Of a DNA stretch of 64,000 bases, positions 57,201-64,000 are shown one piece after another. The DNA is taken from NCBI RefSeq assembly GCF_009687905.1, contig NZ_BLBG01000001.1:186001-250000 (forward strand). The letters run 5' to 3'. Source of the stretch: Lacticaseibacillus zhaodongensis (GTDB lineage Bacteria > Bacillota > Bacilli > Lactobacillales > Lactobacillaceae). Numbering within the stretch: position 1 is the first letter of the stretch; every line of letters starts with the position of its first letter. Made by a program: the position numbers and the translations under genes. The notes under the pieces were generated by a model, which saw only the letters and a list, made by a program, of their open reading frames with translations, had not been told where the DNA came from and ran no database searches.

Positions 57201-58491
57201 TTCTGATCGTGACAAGGCCGACAGTAAGTCCACAAAGGGCTTTAGCAAGCTGACCAAATCACAAAAGAAAGAGCTTGCTAAGCAAACCAAGAACTTGAAG
57301 TCCGAGAACGCTAAGCAAGCCCGTCAAATCAAGTCGGCTAACGCCAAGGTCAAGCAAGCACAGAGCAGGGCAGCTAAGGATATTTCCAAAGCGGACAAAG
57401 CTGCATCTAAGGCGATGTCTAAGAATTACAAGACAGCATCAAAGCAGATCAGTAAGGCCGTCAAATCTGGAATGAGTAAGGCTGCCTCCGCTGCCAAGAC
57501 TGGCTCCAACAAAATCAGCAAAAACATTAAGTCTGGGCTGAAAAATGTCGGGAAAGTCGGTAAGACCAGCTTCAAGGGCCTGACCAACGGCGTTAAGTCC
57601 GGCATGAAAGGTGCCGAGCGGGCGGCCAAGTCGGGTGCGAAGCGCATCGGCACGGCGCTCAAATCTGGGCTAAAGAGTGCAAGTCGTGTCAGCAAATCGT
57701 CCCTAAAGGGCGTCACTACTGCCGTCAAATCTGCACTCAGCAAAGCAACGAGCGCGGCCAAGTCCGGCGCTAACAAAATCGGCTCAGCTTTAAAGAGCGG
57801 ATTCAGCAAAGCCGCTAGTGCGGTCAAATCCAGCATGAGCAAGGTCAACTCCGCAATGAGCTCAGCGATGAGTAAGCTGCAAAGCACGGCAAACCGGGCC
57901 ACATCTTCAGTTGCTAAGAGCTTTAGCAAGATTGGTGCTGCTGCTACGGCGGCGGTCGGCAAAATCAAAGCTTTGGCTTCGGCGATGAACTCGCTCAAGT
58001 CCAAGACGATCACTTTAAAAGTCAACGTATCCGGCAAAGGTGCCAGCAAGCTATCGACTGGGACGCCTGGGGCTAAGGCTCCATGGCATCTGGCAGGCGG
58101 CTGGTCACCTAATGGCGGCACGCAGGCGGGAATCTACACGGTCAATGACGGTCACGGCGGTCACTGGCAGGAAGGTTTCCGCCTTTCTAATGGGCTGATG
58201 GGTCTGTTTCCAAAGAAGCGGGACTTTAAGGCGCACTTGCCTGCAGGGACGCAAGTCTTTAACGGCGACGATACGCACCGGCTTTTCAAACATTTGAAGG
58301 CTGGGACACCTGGTGCCAAGAGCAGCAAACCGCATGAGCGCAGCAAAGCACCAGTGATCAACATCACGGTCAACGTGACGGGCGACACTGGTGGCGGCTC
58401 GCGGGGCAGCGTCAGCACCAAGCTTGCAAACCAGATTGCTAATGCAATTGGTGAAAAGTTCTTGAAAATTTTCCCAACTAACGCGATTTAA
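54235..58491 (+). CDS. Tape measure protein
   Basis: About 1418 aa; its length sets tail length. N-terminal helical part, hydrophobic helix near residues 175-195, a glycine-rich hydrophobic stretch near 745-790 (VGATLGGAALSGLGPAGMIA), then a long Lys/Ala/Ser-rich region (about 870-1290) with many imperfect repeats of SAAKSG and IKSGLK type, and a conserved-looking end (PWHLAGGWSPNGGTQAGIY, LPAGTQVFNGDDTHRLF). CAAGGGGG precedes ATG 54235. Confidence 0.93.
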   Translation: MANETTIQVRTAVTGLDQLEKANSMIEKLKASAKGLGSMSGGDSGFSKMTAQIEKATLNADKLKVSLKSAMEAGGGHDSGITSMQEGLSKSTSSAEKLNKALHESASASKGFSESQSRTVDYNERAAASAQKMAESHKAINQMGNTNMNSASRFAESSAKAEGSWGKIKGSIKDALSMFSVGMMGAAAVSAVGTGIKKAVNLGYEGIKERQSGQAMWATSVADAHPNVSGKQLRNQSAKANMAMLSTAIKAGNSFNEANSMAKQVYSSSAGSYSGNLKKTQSLVSGMFNIQDANQLNQMDMNRFKMSVGNIGDLGKMNGGIAKSLNLLDGKIGQHIREEYTKETGKQLAKTKSGNWDWGQVNAQTAYAGIDEYGHSRGVGHASERANATLGGMTRAGGEFVKQAMTNFEQKFAGNIGKAFGGKGGIITKMSKYFTNDKNFQNLGDAAGNKLSAFAVQIGKVAKAVAGAGKAIAPYVATFSSGFAKGFIGEIKTVGTGIKATYDKIKGLGKSASKIIPPKALSSIGQITGKVSAFLLALRGFGKLPGMAGVVSKIVTPLTSMLSKLPIVGKTISNIISKITGTNSPQMSAGQTMMSAANTMQAAADKMLGGGTGAGGAALNPDGSVMTREELRNGGKKMPWYTRFSQEGDELLNNGAHAADRGTWMSRLKGNTLSKLGGWGESFANSKAGGLLSSIGSGIGKTGSFLEKGNGALNALFAGVDVANTMSKTKAGSLSRHKGVGADIGNGVGATLGGAALSGLGPAGMIAGSMAGGWLGGKAGSWIGGLFGGSKPKKRGKSAAQMAAEAYQHAQIDSQAASVVSLGGAANTAQAKAQYRSIQKATQSKSKGAQRHAANASLDYENGDMAKYQAETKAAAKDTAVYYRKQAKAKKSEVASAERAAARAKSSYRKREKDNPGAVVDDSKVKAANKRLSSARKAARSASGKASQADKDSIALGNKSASSTKKATEATKKHTAAVKKDGAASKKAASDRDKADSKSTKGFSKLTKSQKKELAKQTKNLKSENAKQARQIKSANAKVKQAQSRAAKDISKADKAASKAMSKNYKTASKQISKAVKSGMSKAASAAKTGSNKISKNIKSGLKNVGKVGKTSFKGLTNGVKSGMKGAERAAKSGAKRIGTALKSGLKSASRVSKSSLKGVTTAVKSALSKATSAAKSGANKIGSALKSGFSKAASAVKSSMSKVNSAMSSAMSKLQSTANRATSSVAKSFSKIGAAATAAVGKIKALASAMNSLKSKTITLKVNVSGKGASKLSTGTPGAKAPWHLAGGWSPNGGTQAGIYTVNDGHGGHWQEGFRLSNGLMGLFPKKRDFKAHLPAGTQVFNGDDTHRLFKHLKAGTPGAKSSKPHERSKAPVINITVNVTGDTGGGSRGSVSTKLANQIANAIGEKFLKIFPTNAI

Positions 58492-58506
58492 GAAAGGAGC
58501 TAACGC

Positions 58507-59082
58507 ATGGGCGTTTTAAGTGACGGCAAAAAGAAATTGAAGCTTTTTGTCCAGACCGAAGAAGAAACAGCAACCAACACAATTGCTCAGTACCCTGTGC
58601 AGCGTGGTCAGCCTATCATCGACCACACGCAGGCCGAGAGTAAGACTTGGGACTTTGAGGGTTGGATACAAGGCAAAGACCAAAAGGCGATTGACGCGAC
58701 TTACCAGCAGCTTTTGAGCTGGCAGTTTTACGGCAATCTGCTGACGTGGAATGGTGCGGTGCATCACCCGAACATGATCATTAGCGAGCTCCACAAAAGC
58801 TATGACGATGGCGGAATGACCAACGCACTGAAATTTACCATGTCACTGACCTGGGTAAACCTGGTCAAGTCCTCAGCCAACACGGCCAAAAAGTCGCAAG
58901 GACCAAAGTCGCCGGTCAAAAAGGCGTCAGCGCCGAAAAAAGGCACGTACATGACCGTCAAGGCTGGTAACACTTACTGGGCATGGTCGCAAAAGTACAA
59001 CGTGTCTGTGGCTCAGCTGCGGGCCTGGAACAAGTGGCCGGACCGCAAAATTCCGGTGGGAGCGAAGGTGAGGGTTAAATGA
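58507..59082 (+). CDS. Tail/baseplate protein with C-terminal LysM
   Basis: About 191 aa. The N-terminal 125 residues resemble small tail proteins that follow the tape measure in contractile phages (PVQRGQPIIDHTQAESKTWD); a linker then leads to a LysM domain (VKAGNTYWAWSQKYNVSVAQ). The analogue of gp53/XkdP. LysM may contact the cell wall during injection. AAGAAAGGAGC precedes ATG 58507. Confidence 0.8.
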   Translation: MGVLSDGKKKLKLFVQTEEETATNTIAQYPVQRGQPIIDHTQAESKTWDFEGWIQGKDQKAIDATYQQLLSWQFYGNLLTWNGAVHHPNMIISELHKSYDDGGMTNALKFTMSLTWVNLVKSSANTAKKSQGPKSPVKKASAPKKGTYMTVKAGNTYWAWSQKYNVSVAQLRAWNKWPDRKIPVGAKVRVK

Positions 59083-59450
59083 GTTCACGAGGCAAATTCG
59101 ACCTGGACTTTTCCGAGTGCCCGTTTGAGTTTGAGGCCACGTTTGGCACTGACAGTTTTTACATCGGCATCAACTACAACGAACTGGGCGACTTTTACAC
59201 GGCCGATCTATACGACGTGTCCCACAATCCGATGCTGCTGGGCGAAAAGCTGGTTTATGGCAAATGCTTGTGGCGGCGCATGGTCGATGAGCGGTTTCCG
59301 ATGGTGGATATTCTGCCACTTGACGAGTCCGGTCAGACCCACGAAGTTACCAAAGCAACGCTAGGCACCACGGTCTTTTTGTACCAAGATTCAGCCGATG
59401 GTGATGAGCCAGATACAGGAGGTGATGACAGTGACAGTCCAGAAAGTTAG
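59079..59450 (+). CDS. Baseplate plug-type protein
   Basis: About 123 aa, beta-rich, with FYIGINYNELGDFYTADLYD and an acidic tail. Fits the small baseplate plug/tail-hub adaptors found between LysM-tail and hub genes. ATG overlaps the preceding stop by 4 bases. Confidence 0.65.
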   Translation: MSSRGKFDLDFSECPFEFEATFGTDSFYIGINYNELGDFYTADLYDVSHNPMLLGEKLVYGKCLWRRMVDERFPMVDILPLDESGQTHEVTKATLGTTVFLYQDSADGDEPDTGGDDSDSPES

Positions 59451-60309
59451 CGGCGCTAAGTACAACTTTGAGATTCGCTGCGAAGTTCAAAGCTCTGGCG
59501 GCGCGCTCTCCTTTATGTATGGTAAAGACCCAAAAAGCAGCATCGAGATTCATTTCGACGTGCCGTTCTCCGAACAGCCAGAAAAGAACATCTCTGAAAT
59601 CACACTCTACAACATTGATCCGGCCGTTTTTAACAAAATCAAAAAGGGCGACAAGGTTACGCTCAGAGCCGGTTTTACTGGTGATATTGGAACACTGGTC
59701 GAAGGCACTATCTTCCGCACCACGGTCCCATCACTGGAAGATGCTGACACGGCCTATGTGCTGCGGGTACTGGAAGGGCAAGATTACTCCCGGTACAAGA
59801 AGCAGCACATCACCTTTAAAAAAGGCAGCAAGGCTAGCACCATCATCAAGTCTGTGGCCGCTAAAGCAGGCATTGACCTGACTTACGTCTCCCTCAAAAC
59901 GGATAAGACGTACAAAGACGGCTACACAGCCGATGGACACCCGATGGACACGCTTAGTGATATCGCCGATGACTGTAAGACCTCACTGTTTTATTTGCGA
60001 GGCAAGCTACGAATCCAATACATCTACGGCGGCGCTAACACGGGGACTTTTGAGCTCACTAATCAAACTGGCTTGCTCCAAAGCCCTACGCGTGAGAGCC
60101 GTGATGATGATTGGGTCGATGATGACGACGACGATGGACTGGGCAAGTACAGCTGGTCTGTGGACTCGGTGCTCAACTACAAAATCTGTCCGTTTTCCAA
60201 GGCAACCATCAAGACGCCGTATGTAAATACGTCGATGATGGTGCTTAACGGTGAGCATGAGTTTGACGGTGATCAGCCAACCACATCATTTGAGGCGGTG
60301 CAGAAATAA
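59431..60309 (+). CDS. Baseplate hub protein (XkdQ / gpD-like)
   Basis: About 292 aa from GTG 59431, 8 bases behind AGGAGG; ATG 59425 is too close to that site but possible. Hub features: IEIHFDVPFSEQPEKNISEI, GDKVTLRAGFTGDIGTLVEG, LEGQDYSRYKKQHITFKKG and a DDDDDDG acidic loop. Forms the tail hub at the tube tip. Confidence 0.82.
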   Translation: MTVQKVSGAKYNFEIRCEVQSSGGALSFMYGKDPKSSIEIHFDVPFSEQPEKNISEITLYNIDPAVFNKIKKGDKVTLRAGFTGDIGTLVEGTIFRTTVPSLEDADTAYVLRVLEGQDYSRYKKQHITFKKGSKASTIIKSVAAKAGIDLTYVSLKTDKTYKDGYTADGHPMDTLSDIADDCKTSLFYLRGKLRIQYIYGGANTGTFELTNQTGLLQSPTRESRDDDWVDDDDDDGLGKYSWSVDSVLNYKICPFSKATIKTPYVNTSMMVLNGEHEFDGDQPTTSFEAVQK

Positions 60310-60671
60310 TGGCAGCAAGAAATTATGACACACAGTTTATTAAGTCCTTGATGCAAAATCTCAACGTTGGCATTAACGTGTCGCAACTGGGTCGCATCGT
60401 TAACCTTAACGGCAACACGGCGGACGTCCAACCGCTCGCTCATGACCTCAAAACGGACAACAAACGAGCTATGCTACTGGACGTGCCTATCACGCGCAAC
60501 GTCACAGATGCTATCAAGGCCGCTGAGGACACGCTCAAAGTGGGTGATGCCGTGATTGTGGTCTTTCTAGACCGTTCAATGGAAAACTGGACTGGCGGCG
60601 CGGGTGACTTTTCGCTAGATTCGGGCCGCATGCATGATTTGAACGACGCGGTGATTGTGGGGGTGTTTTAA
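60309..60671 (+). CDS. Gp138-like membrane-puncturing spike protein
   Basis: About 120 aa. N-terminal OB-like pattern (VSQLGRIVNLNGNTADVQPL, DVPITRN, GDAVIVVFLDRSMENW) as in phage spike N-domains (Gp138/XkdR-like). ATG 60309 overlaps the hub stop. Confidence 0.78.
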   Translation: MAARNYDTQFIKSLMQNLNVGINVSQLGRIVNLNGNTADVQPLAHDLKTDNKRAMLLDVPITRNVTDAIKAAEDTLKVGDAVIVVFLDRSMENWTGGAGDFSLDSGRMHDLNDAVIVGVF

Positions 60672-61028
60672 ATGATTGATTTACAGCTTGACCAGCAAAC
60701 ACAAGACCTCACTTTTGACGATGATTTGCACCTCACAGACGGAGTGCAGGAAGTCATGCAAGCCGTGGCCACGTCGCTGCGCACCCGAGTTGGCGAGTTT
60801 TTTGCTGATGATCAGATGGGCCTCGACCAAGAATACGTGCTTGGCAAAGCCTACAACGCGGTTTATGCCGCCGGGGCTATCTCTGACTGCATCATGGAAG
60901 ACCAGCGAGTGGTGTCAGTTGGCAACGTCGAGCTAGTGCAAGGGCCTAAGCGGACACTGACGGCTAACGTTTCCTTTGTGGTTGACCCGTCGGTTCCGGT
61001 ACAGATGGAGGTGGACTTATATGCTTGA
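60672..61028 (+). CDS. Gp25-like baseplate wedge protein (XkdS type)
   Basis: About 118 aa: FDDDLHLTDGVQEVMQAVAT, RTRVGEFFADDQMGLDQEY and LVQGPKRTLTANVSFVVD, as in DUF2634/gp25-like lysozyme-related wedge proteins. No catalytic residues expected. ATG 60672 follows the preceding stop by 0 bases. Confidence 0.85.
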   Translation: MIDLQLDQQTQDLTFDDDLHLTDGVQEVMQAVATSLRTRVGEFFADDQMGLDQEYVLGKAYNAVYAAGAISDCIMEDQRVVSVGNVELVQGPKRTLTANVSFVVDPSVPVQMEVDLYA

Positions 61029-62241
61029 TGAGCATGGCTTTAGCAGACCCACTTATGATGAGCTAGTTAATCTGCTGATAGACAAATGGCACGAGCTTTT
61101 CGGGGATAATGCCAATGTGGCCACCAATTCTGTTGGTGGTATTTTTATCCGCGTTATCGCCTTTGTGCTGAACCAGGTCTACCAGTTGGCCGAAAAGGTC
61201 TATCAGTCCCAGTTTGCTGACTCGGCAACTGGCGTCACGTTGGACCAGCTTGCGGCTAACCAGGGCCTTGTACGCAAGGCTGCACAGGACGCAATCGGTG
61301 GGATTCGCATCTTTGGAGTGGCTGGCTATGTAGTCCCGGCGGGCTTTCAGGTCCAGACAGCGGACGGCTTAACCTACGTGACTACCGAGGATATTAAGCT
61401 CGTGGGTACTGGACAAAAGGTCTTCCACCTTGACGAAGCGGGCTACACCACCATTGACTATAACGAGGAAGAAATCGGCACCGGTGAAAGCAAGCTACTG
61501 TATGCGCTCGGTACTGGTGCCGGTTATAACAAACCCGGCGCTTACGCTGATTACCCGGCAGTGGCCGTCAACCCGGTTGAGGAAGTCCGTGCTATTGAAG
61601 TCGAGCAAATCAGTGGTGGCGCTGACCTCGAAACTGACGACCAGTTGCGAACTCGCTTAGAGCAAGCCAGTGATGAGGGGCCATCAAGCCCAATGAACGG
61701 GGTTATCTCGGCAATCAGCAAGGTTATTGGGGTCAACTCCGTTAAGATCATTGCCAATGACACGCTGGAAAAAGATGATTCTGGTAACCCACCCAAGACA
61801 TTACACATATACGTGGACGGCGGTATCAGTGATGACATTGGCCCAGCAATTTTCAATTCCGTAGCGGCAGGGGTGCAAACCTACGGAACTATTCCAGTAG
61901 TTTTAAAGGATATTGCTGGTATGCAGCACACGGTCTACTATGACCGGCCAACGCCACTCAATGTACATGTACACATCAAATTGACAACCAATGACGAGTT
62001 CCCCATCGACGGGAACGACCAGATTGTTGCGGCCGTCATGGCTTACGTCCAGTCCGTCCCGATGGGTGATGCGGTCCGCTACTCCTACCTGTACCGAGCC
62101 ATTTATGACCAGGTGCCAGGCATTGTAGTTGCGGATATCACCATTGGCCCAGATACAGACCACTTGGCTGCACAAGATATCGCCTTGGGCGGTGTTCAGC
62201 GGGCTGCCTGCACTACGGACATGGTGGTGATTGATGCATGA
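61021..62241 (+). CDS. Baseplate J-like wedge protein
   Basis: About 406 aa from ATG 61021. Baseplate J/gp47 family: NVATNSVGGIFIRVIAFVLN, SATGVTLDQLAANQGLVRK, EQISGGADLETDDQLRTRL and NGVISAISKVIGVNSVKII. Eight-base overlap with gp25-like gene. Conserved only in contractile tails, confirming the myovirus type. Confidence 0.93.
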   Translation: MLDEHGFSRPTYDELVNLLIDKWHELFGDNANVATNSVGGIFIRVIAFVLNQVYQLAEKVYQSQFADSATGVTLDQLAANQGLVRKAAQDAIGGIRIFGVAGYVVPAGFQVQTADGLTYVTTEDIKLVGTGQKVFHLDEAGYTTIDYNEEEIGTGESKLLYALGTGAGYNKPGAYADYPAVAVNPVEEVRAIEVEQISGGADLETDDQLRTRLEQASDEGPSSPMNGVISAISKVIGVNSVKIIANDTLEKDDSGNPPKTLHIYVDGGISDDIGPAIFNSVAAGVQTYGTIPVVLKDIAGMQHTVYYDRPTPLNVHVHIKLTTNDEFPIDGNDQIVAAVMAYVQSVPMGDAVRYSYLYRAIYDQVPGIVVADITIGPDTDHLAAQDIALGGVQRAACTTDMVVIDA

Positions 62242-63110
62242 CCTACTTTCAGACCTTTATCGACCACCTGCCCAGCTCGCTTAACAAGGCCGGGACAAAC
62301 ATTCAAAAGATTGCCCGCTTTGTCACTGAGCCACTCGATGACGCCAGCTCATTGTTAAATCAGGTTGAGGCTTGGCGCAACATCGACAAGGCCGAGGGCA
62401 AAGCCCTGGACAAGCTCGGTCAGAAATACGGTCAGTTGCGTGGCCAAGCCGACGATGAGTTTTATCGCTTGATGATCAAGTCCAAAATCATCGTTCGTAC
62501 TGGTGACGTTACTGTGGACGGTGTTTTGCGAGCTATTCAAAGCTCACTGAATGCTGACCCGACGGGCATCAAGCTAGAGACGTTGCGGCCCGGGCCAAAA
62601 GATGATGGTGAACCATTGGCTATCAAAGTCGAGGGCATTCCCCTTTCCATTGCACCAAATGAGTGGGAACAGGAATACCTCATCAACCGTGTACGTCAAT
62701 CCGTTGCTGCAGGGGTGCGCGTGGCGGATATCAACTTCACAGTGACCACGCCAGCATATTTCTATGTTGGCTCCCTAGCACGTGAAGACCGCGAGATTCA
62801 CACGCGCTCTGATTTGCTCGACGACCGTATCGCGACAGTTGACCCGACCGGCTTGTATTTGGCCGTGTTCGCCAGCATGGACCGCACGATTGAAACCCGG
62901 TCAGACTTACTAGATGACCGCAGCAGCAGCGTCACGGCGGGCCAGATGGCAAATCAGGGTATTGCTCGCACACAGCGGACGCAGGTCGTTCCAAGCGACG
63001 TCCTCAGCAATCGCCAGACAACTGCAACCGGCAATGCCTGCTTAGGCACAGCCGCGCAGAGCAATGTTTTGCTGACTACTGACGCAACTTACACAGATTC
63101 AAATTCATAG
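62238..63110 (+). CDS. Tail protein I / YmfQ-like baseplate protein
   Basis: About 290 aa. First 190 residues (FIDHLPSSLNKAGTNIQKIA, WRNIDKAEGKALDKLGQKYG, AAGVRVADINFTV) match the wedge-periphery family that follows baseplate J. The last about 100 residues hold two repeats, REIHTRSDLLDDR and RTIETRSDLLDDR, possibly a fibre-attachment extension. Coupled by a 4-base overlap. Confidence 0.85.
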   Translation: MTYFQTFIDHLPSSLNKAGTNIQKIARFVTEPLDDASSLLNQVEAWRNIDKAEGKALDKLGQKYGQLRGQADDEFYRLMIKSKIIVRTGDVTVDGVLRAIQSSLNADPTGIKLETLRPGPKDDGEPLAIKVEGIPLSIAPNEWEQEYLINRVRQSVAAGVRVADINFTVTTPAYFYVGSLAREDREIHTRSDLLDDRIATVDPTGLYLAVFASMDRTIETRSDLLDDRSSSVTAGQMANQGIARTQRTQVVPSDVLSNRQTTATGNACLGTAAQSNVLLTTDATYTDSNS

Positions 63111-63125
63111 GATAGGAGGTAAAAC

Positions 63126-64000
63126 ATGGCTTTAACCTTACAATCAATTTTCACCGCTGCGGGTATGTCACTAGCCCAGGACGCCTTAGCGGGCAATTCC
63201 AAGATCGTTTTTACTCGCGGCGTTGCCTCCATTGCTGATTGGTCCAAAAAGAGTGCGGACGATATTCGTGCTGCCACCAAGCTTGATGATGAAACGCAAA
63301 CGACCGGCATTGGCGGTATCGCTACCCGCAAAGATTCAGGCGGCAAGACCGAACAAAATGCCGTGGACGTTCTCATCACTTTCAATCAAAAAGACGTAAA
63401 GGCCGACTATCAGCTTATGACAGTCGGCCTTTTTGCTGCTCCAGTAGTCGATGGCAAACAGGGTGCAGAAGTGCTCTACAACGTCACTTGCTACTCAGAG
63501 CCGCAATGGATGCTGCAAGACAGCAATGGCAGCACCTTTACGCTCAGCATTGCAACTATCGTTGGTGACCTGGGCAACGTGACTGTTGTGCTGCCGTCCA
63601 ATAGCGACGGTGGACTCACACAGGACGCGCTCGATTTATTCCACGCGCAGCTCACTAAGGAGTATGACGCCAAGTATCAAAAAGCTGGCTCCTACGCCAC
63701 CAGCGATGACATCAAGGACATGGCGACCAATGAAGGCGTTGATGGCAAGCTCAAAAATTACGCCCAGAACGGCGCGCTCGCTGACATGGAGACTAAAACA
63801 GACGCCAAGGCAACCTATCAGCAAAAAGGCGATTGGCAACCTGCTCCGGAGGATATGCAATCCCAGATAGACACGTTAAATAACAAAATTTCTGCTCTGC
63901 AAGCCGAAATTTCGGGGGGAGGGCGTAACCTCTTGAAAGATACAACGTTTATTAAAAAACAATGGGCTGCGGACTATGGTCGCCCACAAATTGAGTTTAC
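63126..64000 (+). CDS. Tail fibre / receptor-binding protein, 5' part
   Basis: Starts at ATG 63126 (GATAGGAGGTAAA) and stays open to the window edge, at least 291 residues. The N-terminal about 150 residues resemble fibre N-terminal domains that bind the baseplate (RGVASIADWSKKSADDIRAA, TVGLFAAPVVDGKQGAEVLY); a coiled-coil stretch (MQSQIDTLNNKISALQAEI) and GGGRNLLKDTTF, the start of a carbohydrate-binding-like module, follow. Determines host range by inference. Truncated by the window. Confidence 0.82.
   Translation, partial: MALTLQSIFTAAGMSLAQDALAGNSKIVFTRGVASIADWSKKSADDIRAATKLDDETQTTGIGGIATRKDSGGKTEQNAVDVLITFNQKDVKADYQLMTVGLFAAPVVDGKQGAEVLYNVTCYSEPQWMLQDSNGSTFTLSIATIVGDLGNVTVVLPSNSDGGLTQDALDLFHAQLTKEYDAKYQKAGSYATSDDIKDMATNEGVDGKLKNYAQNGALADMETKTDAKATYQQKGDWQPAPEDMQSQIDTLNNKISALQAEISGGGRNLLKDTTFIKKQWAADYGRPQIEF

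Noticed and set aside
57426-58121. Minus-strand frame of about 231 codons opposite the tape measure gene
   Set aside because: It arises from the Lys/Ala/Ser repeats of the tape measure protein read backwards; Leu/Ala-rich, no start signal.

Overview
The window comes from a low-GC Gram-positive of the Lactobacillaceae, most likely the Lacticaseibacillus/Schleiferilactobacillus side. Support: a comG-methyltransferase-ackA gene order, an ssrA tag ending SYALAA, an LtaS-type lipoteichoic acid synthase, LacD aldolase, GRP-type sugar uptake and strong AGGAGG ribosome sites. The genus is inference; no rRNA is present.

Positions 1-18274 are chromosome. First comes the comG competence pseudopilus operon (comGA-comGG), then a class I methyltransferase, acetate kinase and a small membrane protein, closed by a bidirectional terminator. 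A leftward response regulator/histidine kinase pair, the tmRNA gene, an odd pair (an ABC-ATPase-like protein without a P-loop plus a membrane protein), LtaS and a VanZ-like protein follow. After a hairpin-rich gap come lacD (leftward, with a good promoter and cre-like boxes), a sugar-uptake permease and pgi.

From about 18.3 kb to the end is a temperate phage with a contractile tail, inserted directly behind pgi; its right end is outside the window. Layout: integrase; leftward lysogeny genes (SHOCT/PH protein, small membrane protein, ImmA-type protease, cI-like repressor) with a candidate small RNA; a cI/cro switch with three operator-like sites; antirepressor; a second divergent helix-turn-helix pair with its own operator motif; recombination and replication genes (RecT, PD-(D/E)XK-type nuclease, initiator with internal iterons, RusA, SSB); about 16 small early genes; two ArpU-family late regulators; non-coding leaders rich in tRNA and tRNA-like structures; a ParB-methyltransferase fusion; then packaging, head, sheath/tube, tape measure, baseplate and the start of a fibre gene.

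The most interesting part is the late switch (36.2-41.1 kb). Each of the two arpU-like genes ends in an array of short direct repeats with an exact 11-bp period that runs across its stop codon. Each array is followed by a -10-like hexamer and a structured non-coding leader with tRNA or tRNA-like folds. Other notable points: a group I intron with an HNH endonuclease inside terL, replication iterons read in two codon frames, a toxin-like C-terminus on the minor head protein with a small partner gene, two tandem hairpins with compensatory changes before the scaffold gene, and T-loop-capped hairpins reused outside tRNAs. All family names come from reading the translations; no database search was run.
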